DNA of 64,000 nucleotides from Acytostelium subglobosum LB1. Lineage: Eukaryota > Evosea > Eumycetozoa > Acytosteliales > Acytosteliaceae. The stretch covers positions 1,015,396 through 1,079,395 of the forward strand of contig NW_012236531.1 of NCBI RefSeq assembly GCF_000787575.1, given 5' to 3'. The notes below the pieces were generated by a model. It did not search any database. It saw nothing but the letters and a program-made list of their open reading frames with translations, and was not told where the DNA came from. Below, one piece after another: positions 11,150 through 22,000 of this stretch (positions within the stretch are counted from its first letter, which is position 1; each line of letters opens with the position of its first letter). The position numbers were made by a program, and so were the translations under genes.

Positions 11150-12838
11150 ATGGAAACATTGCCATTGATTGTGATACAACAAGTTCTTGATGACTTGGGT
11201 GACAATGTTGTAGATGTCGCTTCCTTCACATTGACTTGTAAAAGAATGTACAACAACATTCTGGTCGCTCAAAAGACAATACATCAGGTAGCACTGAGTA
11301 ATACACTCATGTATTGGGACGAGAACAAAGAGATAGACTTTACCAACTCAACTAGATCATCACTTACATCATTGTATCTTGGCGACAAGTACTTCAAACC
11401 ATTGGATTATGACTTGGTGTTGCCAGACAGTCTATTGACTCTCAACGTTGGACACACATTCAACTGTGTGTTGCGAGCCATACTTCCCAGTTCTCTCACC
11501 TCTCTCACATTTGGTCGATCATTCAATCAAGTGCTGGTCGTAAACACTCTGCCGTCCTCATTGTTGACTCTGACCTTTCACCCTGAGAGTCAATACAACC
11601 AGAGTATAGGACTGCGCGTGCTCCCCACTTCATTGACCTCATTGTCCTTTGGAGAAAGGTTCGACAAGGTCATTGCACCAAGGGTTCTGCCCTCTTCACT
11701 AAAGTCACTAACATTTGGCAACTCCTTTAATCAACCGTTCACTGTGGGCACCTTACCTCTGTCGCTCACTCAACTACGATTCGGCTTAGTATTCTCCCAT
11801 CCCTTGACCAAAGGTATCGTGCCTCCCAGCATGACATCATGTCACATGGGCACCGGTTTCAACTCGAGTCTGGATGGTCTCCCTCAATCACTCACATATC
11901 TTAGTCTCGATTCAAGGTACGATCATGATCTGACTGGATCTATACCACAATCACTTAGCACACTTCATATTGGAGAGACCAGTTACAAGACCTTGACAAG
12001 AGATGGTGCACATGTACTCCCATCATCATTGACATCGTTACACATTGAACACATGTACTTTAATGAAGATAGTGCTGTACCTTTAAAGTATCCAACTGGA
12101 CTACAATCATTGACATTGGCCACATCATTCAACAGACTGATTACAACAGAGATGTTCCCGTCGACACTCACCTCACTCAAGTTTGCACACTTTGATCAGG
12201 ATATACTCCCAGGTACAATTCCACCATCGCTCACCAATCTACAGATGGGCTATGCGTTCAACAGGACATTGATACCAGGATCACTTCCAACAACACTCAA
12301 GACATTGGAGTTTGGTAGCTCATTCAACAGTTATATACCAATGGGAGCACTTCCATCTTCGCTCACCTCACTCACGTTGGGGTTGTCATTCATTCAGGAT
12401 ATCGAGTCTGGTGTCCTACCTCCATCACTTATCAACATGACAGTACTCTCCAAATCACTGGATCTGATCGATATCGTTTATCCAATGAACTTGAAGTGCT
12501 TGACTTTACGACAATGGGTGGATCGAATACATGTCAGTTTGCCATCCTCTTTAAGTACAATGACGATAAACACGCATCGTGCATCGCCCCAGCTTCGTAA
12601 GATGACCATCAGTCTTGATCAATTGATCATACCAATGTATGCCAACACTGTGACCTCAAACCAATTCATCAGTACATTGATCTCACTGATACCCAATGTC
12701 AAGTGTTACAAACTCATCGCAACTAACCTTCAACCAAAATGTGATGGCTTCCTGTTGGTGCGTAAGATTGATCAAGGACATGCATTGTGTCTCGCTTCAA
12801 GGCTTGGCTGTCACATACTAAAAGTGATCAGTATCTAA
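11150..12838 (+). CDS. FNIP-repeat protein
   Basis: A single exon encodes 562 residues. The N-terminus (LPLIVIQQVLDDL...FTLTCKRMYNNIL) is F-box-like. From about residue 80 to 480 there are roughly 18 leucine-rich FNIP-type repeats of about 22-24 residues, with the recurrent core LPSSLTSLTFG-FNQ. FNIP proteins are a large family in Dictyostelia; an F-box-like start suggests a substrate adaptor of an SCF ubiquitin ligase, but this is inference. The ATG at 11150 is chosen; a longer frame upstream begins with TTG. It has no close neighbour on the same strand. Confidence 0.9.
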   Translation: METLPLIVIQQVLDDLGDNVVDVASFTLTCKRMYNNILVAQKTIHQVALSNTLMYWDENKEIDFTNSTRSSLTSLYLGDKYFKPLDYDLVLPDSLLTLNVGHTFNCVLRAILPSSLTSLTFGRSFNQVLVVNTLPSSLLTLTFHPESQYNQSIGLRVLPTSLTSLSFGERFDKVIAPRVLPSSLKSLTFGNSFNQPFTVGTLPLSLTQLRFGLVFSHPLTKGIVPPSMTSCHMGTGFNSSLDGLPQSLTYLSLDSRYDHDLTGSIPQSLSTLHIGETSYKTLTRDGAHVLPSSLTSLHIEHMYFNEDSAVPLKYPTGLQSLTLATSFNRLITTEMFPSTLTSLKFAHFDQDILPGTIPPSLTNLQMGYAFNRTLIPGSLPTTLKTLEFGSSFNSYIPMGALPSSLTSLTLGLSFIQDIESGVLPPSLINMTVLSKSLDLIDIVYPMNLKCLTLRQWVDRIHVSLPSSLSTMTINTHRASPQLRKMTISLDQLIIPMYANTVTSNQFISTLISLIPNVKCYKLIATNLQPKCDGFLLVRKIDQGHALCLASRLGCHILKVISI

Positions 12839-12946
12839 CTTTGGACGCAATCAATCAATCATTCAATCATTGGCAATTGGATGGAAAGAAGGAATGGTGG
12901 CAACAGACATAACTACTGTTGCAATTTATATATATAAATTGTTACT

Positions 12947-13256
12947 TTACAAGTGAATGGTACCGAGGAGACCATCGACCAGTCCAAGGACAGAGAAGAG
13001 AACACCATTGACAACACCCTCGACGACCAGGACAGTGCCACCGACCAGCTGGGTCAGGCCAGCATTGTTGTTACCAGACTGACCGACATTAATAGCACCT
13101 GATGTGGCAATTGAGCTCTTGGACATGGCGGAGGTGGAGGCGACGTTGCCCATGGATGAGATAGATTCTAATGATTGATGGACAAGTAATATAATTAGTA
13201 AACAAAGAAGTGGATTATAATAGTCGAGTATGAAGGTACTTACTCATGATAGTCAT
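12947..13256 (-). CDS. Short hssA-like protein, copy A
   Basis: Two exons (13256-13244, 13167-12947) give 77 residues beginning MTIMKSISSMGNVAS. The first exon is only 13 bases. The second half is a Gly/Val/Leu-rich hydrophobic stretch (LVGGTVLVVEGVVNGVLF). The short N-terminus, early intron and composition recall the hssA/2C/7E family of small dictyostelid developmental proteins, but the match is by pattern, not alignment. The mature protein is identical to copy C and differs in a few residues from copy B. Confidence 0.75.
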
Positions 13257-14027
13257 TTTTGGATTGTTAGATTATTTGATTGATTAATTAATAATTGATT
13301 AATTGTTAGTTTGATGATGGAAATAATGATCACTGAAATTACATATTTATAGTGATTGGATGTAGAGGTTTAGGATAGTAATATTAAGATAATGCCCTTT
13401 GAACACTTCCTTTAGATCATGGAATTGTGCTCTCCAACTCCAAATTCGAAAGGTCAAGGGAACCTTGTACAGGTTGCCCTATCTCTTTGAAGTAGTTATT
13501 GATTGATTGTATTAGATTGATTCATTGATTGATTAATGGATGGGTTCCACGATACCCTAATTCATGATGTCACACATCAAACACATCAAACACATCAAAC
13601 ACACCAAACACAAACAATCAATCACCAGATTGAAATTAACAGTGTGGTAGTGTACTTTGATTGATCAATCAGCTGAGATGGGGTTTGAAATGATTGATTG
13701 ATGTTTGGGTCGTTTCATCTACTCAAGGAGACTACACCTACCCTTGGCTAATAAAGGAAATAATATGAGGTAGTTGATTAAATCTCCTGAATGTGATTTA
13801 TCAATAGTCTTTTCGTTGAAAGGAAGGAAGGGGAATTTTTTTAAAATAATAATGTCTAGATTATAAAATAATATGATATTATAAAAGATTTTTTTATGGA
13901 ATCATTCCAAATTATAACCCGAAATAAATATTTATAAACAATTGATTTAAATGATTTGGTAATATAAAATGGCAACAAAGTTGCAAAGGGTTTTTATATA
14001 TATTGTTTCCAAGTTAATGGATATCGT
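13257..14027. other. Spacer between copies A and B
   Basis: Contains the copy A promoter, a 9-base tandem repeat (ACACATCAA, about four and a half units) at 13572-13611 and AT-rich DNA. No gene is seen. Confidence 0.5.
13344..13351 (-). promoter_or_regulatory. TATA box of copy A
   Basis: TATAAATA on the minus strand lies 88-95 bases upstream of the ATG, the same distance as in copy C. Confidence 0.6.
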
Positions 14028-14325
14028 TTACAGGTGGATGGTACCAAGGAGTCCGTCGACCAATCCCAGAACTGAGAAAAGGACACCATTGACAACACCC
14101 TCAACTACCAGAACAGTTCCACCGACCAGCTGGGTCAATCCAGCATTGTTGTTTCCAGTCTGGCCAACATGAATACCACCTGATGAGGCGATGGATCCCT
14201 TGGACATGGCGGAAGTGGAGGCAACGTTGCCCATGGATGAGATAGATTCTAAAGGATGATAAAGTTAGTATTTGGGTGACCTCAATTCATAGGATTATTG
14301 AATTGTACTTACTCATGATAGTCAT
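14028..14325 (-). CDS. Short hssA-like protein, copy B
   Basis: Two exons (14325-14313, 14248-14028) give 77 residues with the same exon plan as copy A: 13-base first exon, 221-base second exon. It differs from copies A and C at a handful of positions (GSIASSGGIHVGQT instead of SSIATSGAINVGQS). The C-terminal hydrophobic block is unchanged. Family assignment is as for copy A. Confidence 0.75.
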
Positions 14326-14405
14326 TTTGGAGTAAAGTTAGTTTGTTTGTTAGAATTATTTATTGAATATTTGATTGATGATGAAATAGTAGTATCAAGT
14401 GATCC

Positions 14406-14413
14406 TATTTATA
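14406..14413 (-). promoter_or_regulatory. TATA box of copy B
   Basis: TATAAATA on the minus strand lies 81-88 bases upstream of the copy B ATG. Confidence 0.6.
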
Positions 14414-15196
14414 ATTGTGAACTTGTTGGAAAGAATCTTTGTGGAACTTGGTGAAAGAGTCTCTTCATTATTCAGAGTAGAGGTGATAGTGTAGAGAGAT
14501 TGAACCCAATCTGTACAGCGAGAATGGAACTCAATTCGATTGGAGGTTCTTGAATTAATGTAGAGACACTATTTATTAATATATGACGTGATATACGAAA
14601 GTAGGTGGTATCGATTGATCAATTGATTGATTGACAACACACACTCTTTCTCTATTGACAATGTCGATGAGGAAGTTGTGTTTACTTGAATGTCAAAGCG
14701 AGTTTCTTCAGTTATAACAACTTAGAGNTTACCGCGAGTGTCACTGACTTACCCACCCACTAGCGCTCAATCAATCAAATGGTGGGGAATTAAAGTCTTT
14801 GATCAGATGAGGTGTTTGTGTATGTAGGGGGACCTGATTGATCATAGAACTATTCATCGTGCCCTTTGATCACATCACTACTCTTCACCACACCATCACA
14901 CCTACTTAGAAAGGAAAGTGATGCCTTATGAAACAATCAATCACGATTCTGTGATCTGTTCTTTATCATCACACGTGTTTAGATTGATCAATCAATTTGA
15001 TTGGATTGCCTATAATATGTTCGATGTACTCCATGTTCCTAACAATCACATTTAATGCTTTATAGATGTTGAAAAGTCACTAATCATTCCAATCCACATT
15101 CATGCCTTCTAAGGACCTATATCCCATCCACATCATCCCATTATACACATATGACATATGAATCAATCAATATCAATCATGAGTGCACTCATTGTC

Positions 15197-15204
15197 TATA
15201 AATA
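15197..15204 (+). promoter_or_regulatory. TATA box of copy C
   Basis: TATAAATA lies 88-95 bases upstream of the ATG at 15292, matching copy A exactly in distance. Confidence 0.6.
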
Positions 15205-15291
15205 AGGCAACTTTAAAGTTGTTATTCAATATCAAACAAGCATCAATCAATCAAACTTATAAACTATCAATCAATCAAATAATCTTCCAAA

Positions 15292-15590
15292 ATGACTATC
15301 ATGAGTATGTACAATACTATAATTCAATCATACAATCAATCAATCCTAACTAAACAATCAACCAAATAGAATCTATCTCATCCATGGGCAACGTCGCCTC
15401 CACTTCCGCCATGTCCAAGAGCTCAATTGCCACATCAGGTGCTATTAATGTCGGCCAGTCTGGAAACAACAATGCTGGACTGACCCAGCTGGTTGGTGGA
15501 ACTGTCCTGGTGGTCGAGGGTGTGGTCAATGGTGTCCTCTTCTCAGTTCTTGGTCTGGTCGATGGTCTCCTCGGTACCATCCACTTGTAA
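15292..15590 (+). CDS. Short hssA-like protein, copy C
   Basis: Two exons (15292-15304, 15370-15590) give 77 residues. The protein sequence is identical to copy A, while the coding DNA differs at many third positions, so the identity seems kept by selection rather than by very recent copying. The orientation is opposite to copies A and B. Confidence 0.75.
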
Positions 15591-15912
15591 ACATATATAT
15601 ATTCGAAGCATACCATAACAACAATAATATATATCTGAGTGGCCTTATCAGCCTCTCCATCCCTCACAACTTCCACTTTATCTTTTTTATTTGCCTTACC
15701 CTTCCCGGGCTCAAGGGTTTGCTCTCACACCAAATTCATTAATTTAAAATTAATTAATTTTGAAAAGCAAAAACGAACGATTTGACACAATGTTGATCAA
15801 ATGATCCACTTTGTTTGACTTACAGATACACTCATATACATTTATACATATATATACATATACAAGTTTGTAGTATTATAGGTGCGACAGACAGATAGAT
15901 AGATAGATAAAG
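15591..15912. other. Spacer before WDR12
   Basis: AT-rich, with TATATA-type runs and a (GATA)n-like run just before the WDR12 start codon (about 15890-15910). No gene is seen. Confidence 0.5.
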
Positions 15913-17296
15913 ATGAATCCACATAAAGAAGAGGGAAAGGTTAGAGTTAGATTCGTTACAAATGACCCAAGTATTCGTGTGACAGAGACACCATTCGCTG
16001 TGACACTCAAACTGGGCAGACTCGGTCTGTCAGAGGTTGTGAATCATCTGCGAGAGGAGACAGACGCCAGCTTGCACAAACCATTCGACTTCCTCATCAA
16101 TGGCAAATTCATTCGAACGACGCTCGACAAGCATCTCAAGAAGGCAGGACTCAGCGAGGAGCCCGTCATCACCATCGAATACGTCGAAGCCGTCACACCA
16201 CCCAAGCGTGAGCAGGAGAACCAGCACGACGATTGGATCTCCTCAGTCGACGCACGCTCCTCGCTCGGCCTCGCACTCACAGGCTGCTACGACTTTGGCG
16301 CACGCATCGTCGACGGCTCGGCCACCACCCTGCTCACAGCAGTCGGCCACACAGCCGCTGTCAAGGCTGTGGCCTGGACCCAATCATCAAAGAAGAACGC
16401 ACTTCAATTCCTCACGGCCTCACTCGACAAGACTGTTAGACTGTGGGCCGCTGACGTAGATGCCAAGACAACATGTCCAATGGCTGTCTTCAAGGCACAC
16501 ACCGCAAGCGTTGAGTCGATCAGCGCCAACCCAGACGGCACCAGATTCGCCTCTGGTGGCTACGACAACAAGTTGATGTTGTGGGATCTCCAGAACCTTC
16601 CACAGCCCGCCGCAGCAGTACAGTCCAAGAAGAAGAGAAAGAATGCCTCTGGCGATGCAGCAGTCACCGAGCAAGCTGCAATCATTACAGTATGTACACT
16701 CACTCGCCACCATCTCCCTCGCTCCATCACTCACTCGATCAATCACATCAATATAGGATACACTTAGTATACTTGAATCTCATTCACAGGCCGTAACGAC
16801 AGTTACTTGGCCAACACAGTTCCAACTGTTGTCTGGATCGATGGATAAGAGCATTCGTCTGTGGGACTTGGAGACAATGGCCAACAGCGACACTATGATG
16901 GCACCATCCGCCTTGCACGACCTGTCCTACTCGATCGAGGCCGGTCTGATCGCATCGGCACACGCCGACCACGCCGTGCGTCTGTGGGACCCGCGCATCA
17001 CTGATGGAAAGTACAACATCCAGACGCTGCTCTCACATAAGAACTGGGTGACGAGCATTCGCTGGAAGCCCAACTCTGCCACACAGCTGCTGTCGTCGTC
17101 GCACGATGGCACCGTCAAGCTCTGGGACATTCGAAGCAAGATCGCACTATTCTCTCTAGACAAGCACACCGACAAGGTATTATGTACAGACTGGCTACGC
17201 AATGTGGACTCTACCAACTCCAATGACGAGTGGAAGATTGTTAGTGGTGGAGCTGATACCAAGCTGAAGATATACTCTAGTGGCGAATCAGAATAA
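15913..17296 (+). CDS. wdr12: WDR12/YTM1 ribosome biogenesis protein
   Basis: Two exons (15913-16689, 16790-17296) give 427 residues. Residues about 9-95 form the ubiquitin-like NLE domain (VRVRFVTND...VTIEYVE region). Several WD40 repeats follow, with RLWAADVD, LMLWDLQN, IRLWDLET, VRLWDPRI and VKLWDIRS as their WD ends. A basic Lys-rich loop (KKKRKNASG) interrupts repeats, as in the family. WDR12 binds BOP1 and PES1 (PeBoW complex) in the nucleolus, where Rea1/midasin acts on its NLE domain during 60S maturation. The assignment rests on NLE plus WD40 and overall length (human about 423). Confidence 0.93.
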
Positions 17297-17497
17297 AGCA
17301 GCGCTTCTATATTGTTGTCAATACCATTCAATCGCCACAACTTTGTTTTGTTCGTCGCTCGAATGGTTTGGCGGGCTGGCGGGAGACGAGGTGGGACTTC
17401 CAAGAGTCGCGCGGAGACACCCCCGATCATTGCTTTTTGGACAAGACATTCCAAACTTGTTTGATACTTATACATATACAGATACTTACAACACATA

Positions 17498-18521
17498 ATG
17501 TTACCATCTTATGCCTTGAGATCACTGTTGAGAAGATCAATCTCGACAATCAATGGTCCATCTCCATTAAGGATGATGATGTTCACTAGTTACAGGGGAT
17601 ACACAACGACAACGGGAGACAGTCTGAAGTCTTCAGAGACAAAGAGTAACAATAGTAGTAGTAGTTCGAAGCGTATTAAGATATATACCAAGACTGGTGA
17701 CAAAGGATCTACAAGTCTATTCAATGGAGAGAGGCGTGGCAAAGACGATCAGATATTCAATGTATTGGGTGCTCTGGATGAACTGTCTGCTCACATTGGG
17801 TAAGTGAGTTGGTGAGTAGCCCCTACAGGCACACATACTCATCATCATCGTCATCATTAGACTTGCCATAGACTACATTAATGCTAATGGGAATAGTCAT
17901 CTTATCGAGAAGATCAGGGAGTTGGAGGAGGTATGTATGATTGACACGCGTACATACACACACAAGTCCTAGCCTTAACAATCTCTCACCCAGATCCAAT
18001 GCTTGTTACTTGACCTTGGATCACATGTGGCAACACCAAGAAGCTCATCATCTGATGCACATCTCCAGCGAACAGAGTTTGGCGAACAGCCTGTCAACAA
18101 TCTTGAAGAACAAATCGACCGAATGGACGAACACCTGCCACCTCTAAGGAACTTTATATTGCCAGTATGTTCCATGAGATGACACATGACCTGGGCATCC
18201 AACAACAATACTAATCCAATTGTATACAATTAGGGAGGTGGATTTGTCTCATCACAACTACATGTGTGTAGAGCAGTGTGTAGAAGATGTGAAAGGGATA
18301 TGGTACCATTGCTACGAGACGAAGTGATTGATGCAACAGCATCCAAGTATGTAAATAGGTTGAGCGACTATTTCTTCACTATTGCCAGGTACAGCTCACT
18401 ACGAAACAATGCCACCGAGTCCATATATCGTACACCCAAAGAGCGCAGTACTGATCGATCACAACAACGATCATTCCAAAGACAAGTGGAAGTTGTACAA
18501 CTAGACACAGGAAGTTCATAA
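17498..18521 (+). CDS. mmab: ATP:cob(I)alamin adenosyltransferase, mitochondrial
   Basis: Four exons (17498-17799, 17861-17930, 17994-18164, 18234-18521) give 276 residues. The first 50 or so residues are Arg/Ser-rich, fitting a mitochondrial presequence. [19 protein letters not shown] (61-79) is the PduO-type ATP-binding start, followed by [12 protein letters not shown] and near the C-terminus by [12 protein letters not shown] and [12 protein letters not shown], all hallmarks of the PduO/MMAB family. The enzyme makes adenosylcobalamin for methylmalonyl-CoA mutase. A candidate AATAAA follows 16 bases after the stop. Confidence 0.94.
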
Positions 18522-19092
18522 ACTTGGTAGATTCTCAATAAAGTGCTTGTGTGAAAAAATAAATTAAGTGAGAGGGTGTGAGGGTTGTGGTGTTTGGTCA
18601 GGCCTGAGCTCTGTCCTCATCCAACAACAAACAAACAATCCTAACAACACAAACTCAACAACAACATTAGGACCAAACATATCCCACTTCATTACATTAC
18701 TTTACTTTATTTATATATATTTATATACACACATACATATACATCATCATCAATATATTATTACATATATTGAACCTGCAGTTGTACATTCGAAATACAA
18801 ACAGACGTTATGGTATGCGACATTATCATCTTCATCATCATCACTCACATGGTCAAGTTCAATCATTCGATCATTCATTCATTCAATCGACGTCAAGAAT
18901 TGGCATAAATGATATTATGATCATTCATCAATCATTCATTATTCAATCAATCAAACAATCGATCAAACAATCAATCAATCAATCAAACAAACATATGATG
19001 ATCTGAGCACAGCAGGGACAACAAATGTTCAAAGTTCAACTTGCTAACATGTTATAAATATCTTTACAATCTATAGTATAGATAGACAGATA
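18522..19092. other. Low-complexity intergenic region
   Basis: Rich in ATAT, CATCAT and ATCA/CAAT runs. It should contain the promoter of the large gene at 19093. No gene is seen. Confidence 0.5.
18537..18542 (+). terminator. Candidate polyadenylation signal of mmab
   Basis: AATAAA begins 16 bases after the mmab stop codon. Confidence 0.45.
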
Positions 19093-22000
19093 ATGAACAA
19101 GCCATCAACATCGTCTCCACAGTCACCAAGCACACACAAGATACTAAAGAATAACAATAATAATGGATCATCTCCAATGAATATGGGTAAGAGAGTGAAG
19201 AGAGAGAGAGTGATAGTGCGAGGGGATGTAAGAGTTGGATTTAAGATTGGATGAAGAACATTATCATACTCATACAACGGATTGAATGAATGTGATCAAA
19301 CATATATATATATAGGAAGACACAAACAACCTAATCAGATGGTGCCAGTCGTGATCAACACAGCATCGTCAGCATCGACCTCCTCGAAACCAAAGTCATC
19401 CTTCCTCCCTGTCAATCTGCCAAGCACACAGAGCGAAAGCGGAGGCGAGGAGAAGCTGCTGTCGACGACCTCGGTGTGGGGCGGCGCCGCTCTCCGACCA
19501 AACAGCACGGCCCCAGCCGGCTCTTCGACGTCAACGGTGGCTTCTGCCACGCCGCCCACGTCAATCACCTCTGTGACCACGGCAGCAGCGATTGTGTCAG
19601 CGGCGTCGACAACAGGCGTGGGTCACTGCCCCACCCCACCCATCGCCAATGACACGCCCACAACAGTCGCCTCACTTATCGCCACGACTCTCTCGATAAA
19701 CAGTCCCAATCTCGCGACGCAGTCTTCACTCCTGCCGTCTCCCTCTCCCAGCACTCCCGTCGTTGGATCGACCACGCCACAGCTCTCCGAAGAGCCGCAC
19801 TCGAATGCCCAGTCGAACTCATCGATGAAGAACAGCACAGACTCTTTCACAAAACCAGCATCAAGTATGTTGTTCGCAACTTTCAATCAATCAATCAATC
19901 AATCAATCATTCGCTAACATTTATCAATTATACTCAGTTGTTGACAAGGATTTCGACAAACAATCAAAGATACATCATCAGCCACAACAACTGCATCAGC
20001 AGACACAACAGCCAAGTCACTCATCACCCGCAAGCACAACTGGATCCAAGTATGGTGGAAACTCACCATTGATACCACCAATGACTTCGACCACCTCCAC
20101 CATCACCTCCACGACTTCCACCACCACGACCACCACCTCAAGCTCATCGAACATGGCCCCTGGCAGTGGCCTATCTCCAATGAAAGGTGGAGGAGTAGTG
20201 GCCCCCACAGTCGACCTCTTTTCGTTGGGCAACACCGATTGGGCCGAGGACGACGAGGACCCCATGGACTACTCCAAGCCCCTGGTCTTTATCGACGAGA
20301 ACATTACCCAGGCCGAGGAGCGTGAGAAGGAGCTGAAGCGTCAGGAGGAAGAGCGCGAGAGGCAACGACAGCGCGAGGAGGACGAGTACAGAGAGCGCGT
20401 GCTCCAGGAGAGGCTGCGACGTGAGGAAGAGGAGCGACAACGTATCGAGTTTGAGCGACAGGAGGACCTGAGACGCGAACAAGAGTTGAAGAGAAGAGAG
20501 GAAGAATGGCTCCGTCAAGAGGCCGAGCGCAAGCGTGAAGAGGCCGAACGCATCAGGCTTAAGCTCGAGAAACAAGAGGAGGACAGGAAGATCGGTCGCG
20601 AGCGTGCTCTCAAGAAGCTGCAAGAGCTCGATGAGAAGGAGCGTCTGGAGGAAGAGAAGCGAGAGCAAGAGCGTCTAAAGCTGGAGCGCGAAAGAGAGCT
20701 GCAGAGAGAGCGCGAGCGTGAGGAAGAAGAGGAGAGATATAGACAGCAGCAGAAGAATAGAGGTCCACCCCATCAGGGAGGAGGCTCCTACTCTTATGAC
20801 CAGCGCAACAGGCAGTACGATGGTCGACGCTCGCTTCCCGGTTATGTGCCTCATGGTGGTAGTGGATACGATGATAGGCGCGGCTCATATCAGTCCGATG
20901 ACATGCAACGCAACAGACCGCCCTACAACGATGACAGAGGCAACAAGAACTTTGATGACAGGCCACCCCCTGCACACCGTTACTCCACTGGCGGCTACAA
21001 GTCCAACAATTACAATCGACAGCCTCCATACGACAACGACCGCCCGAGAGATAGAGAATGGGGCGTAAGGGACCAACCACCACGCGAGAAGGACTCTGGA
21101 TTCCGACAGCAATATGAAGGAGATAGGAGGTCGTCTGGCAGCAGGGGCCCATCACATCCTCAGGACGGTGGCTACCCACAACAGAGGCGATCATCAGAGA
21201 GACCTGGCTCGATGGAGCGAGACTTTGACCGTAGTCCAAGAGACCACCCCCCTGTCCCCTCTGACAATGCTCCCTATCGAGAGCCAAGGCCAATGGGCGG
21301 CCCCCATCAACAACCCCCACACTATGACCACGACGAGCGTGATAGGTCGGGACCTAGAGACCCGCCTGACAATTGGCACGGAGGAGGAAGCGGAGGCTAT
21401 CCACCCAACAAGAGGCCTCCACAATCCTTTGCACATGGTCCATACCCTTCGCATCACGACGACGACAGGAGGGATAGAGATAGAGATATTGATCACGAGG
21501 GTCGTGGTGGCGACAGGGACCACTATGCCCCACACTCATTTGGACCAGGTAGCTACCATCATCCAAAGGATGGAAGACACTTCCCAACCGATGATAGGAG
21601 ACAACCCTATCAGCCTCAGCAGCCGCACCATAATCAACAGCAGCAGCCGCATCACCAGCACAGTCAATATCGCCAGTCATACCAACCTTCACACACACAG
21701 TCTCAAGAGCACCCGCCATCAAGGATCTTGTCCAGAGACAAGTCACTGGGTGACACCACCAGGAAGAACCAGCAGGAGCAGTCATCATCTGCTGTGGCAC
21801 ACGAGCCAAGGTCTTCGCCTCTCCAACAAGAGTCATCACAACAACAAGAACACCCAACCACATCCACCACCTCGACAACTTCGACAACCACTACCGAATC
21901 CAAACACACACCGGTCGCGATCACTCCAGCACTTGAGACACCAAAGTCGTCGGAGCCCGAGCCATCAACTAATCCTGTGGAAGGAGATGTTGCTGATCAG

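Larger units (their letters stand above)
14326..15291. other. Divergent spacer between copies B and C
   Basis: Holds both promoters. There is one undetermined base (n) at 14728. Several ATCA-type runs occur. No other gene or RNA is seen. Confidence 0.5.

Noticed and set aside
18900-19000. Regular ATCA repeats that might suggest a CRISPR array
   Set aside because: They are simple tetranucleotide runs without spacers, in a eukaryotic genome.
20610-21320. Long open frame on the minus strand inside the large coiled-coil gene
   Set aside because: Codon pattern and low-complexity content show it is the complement of the Arg/Asp/Pro-rich coding region; no family resemblance.
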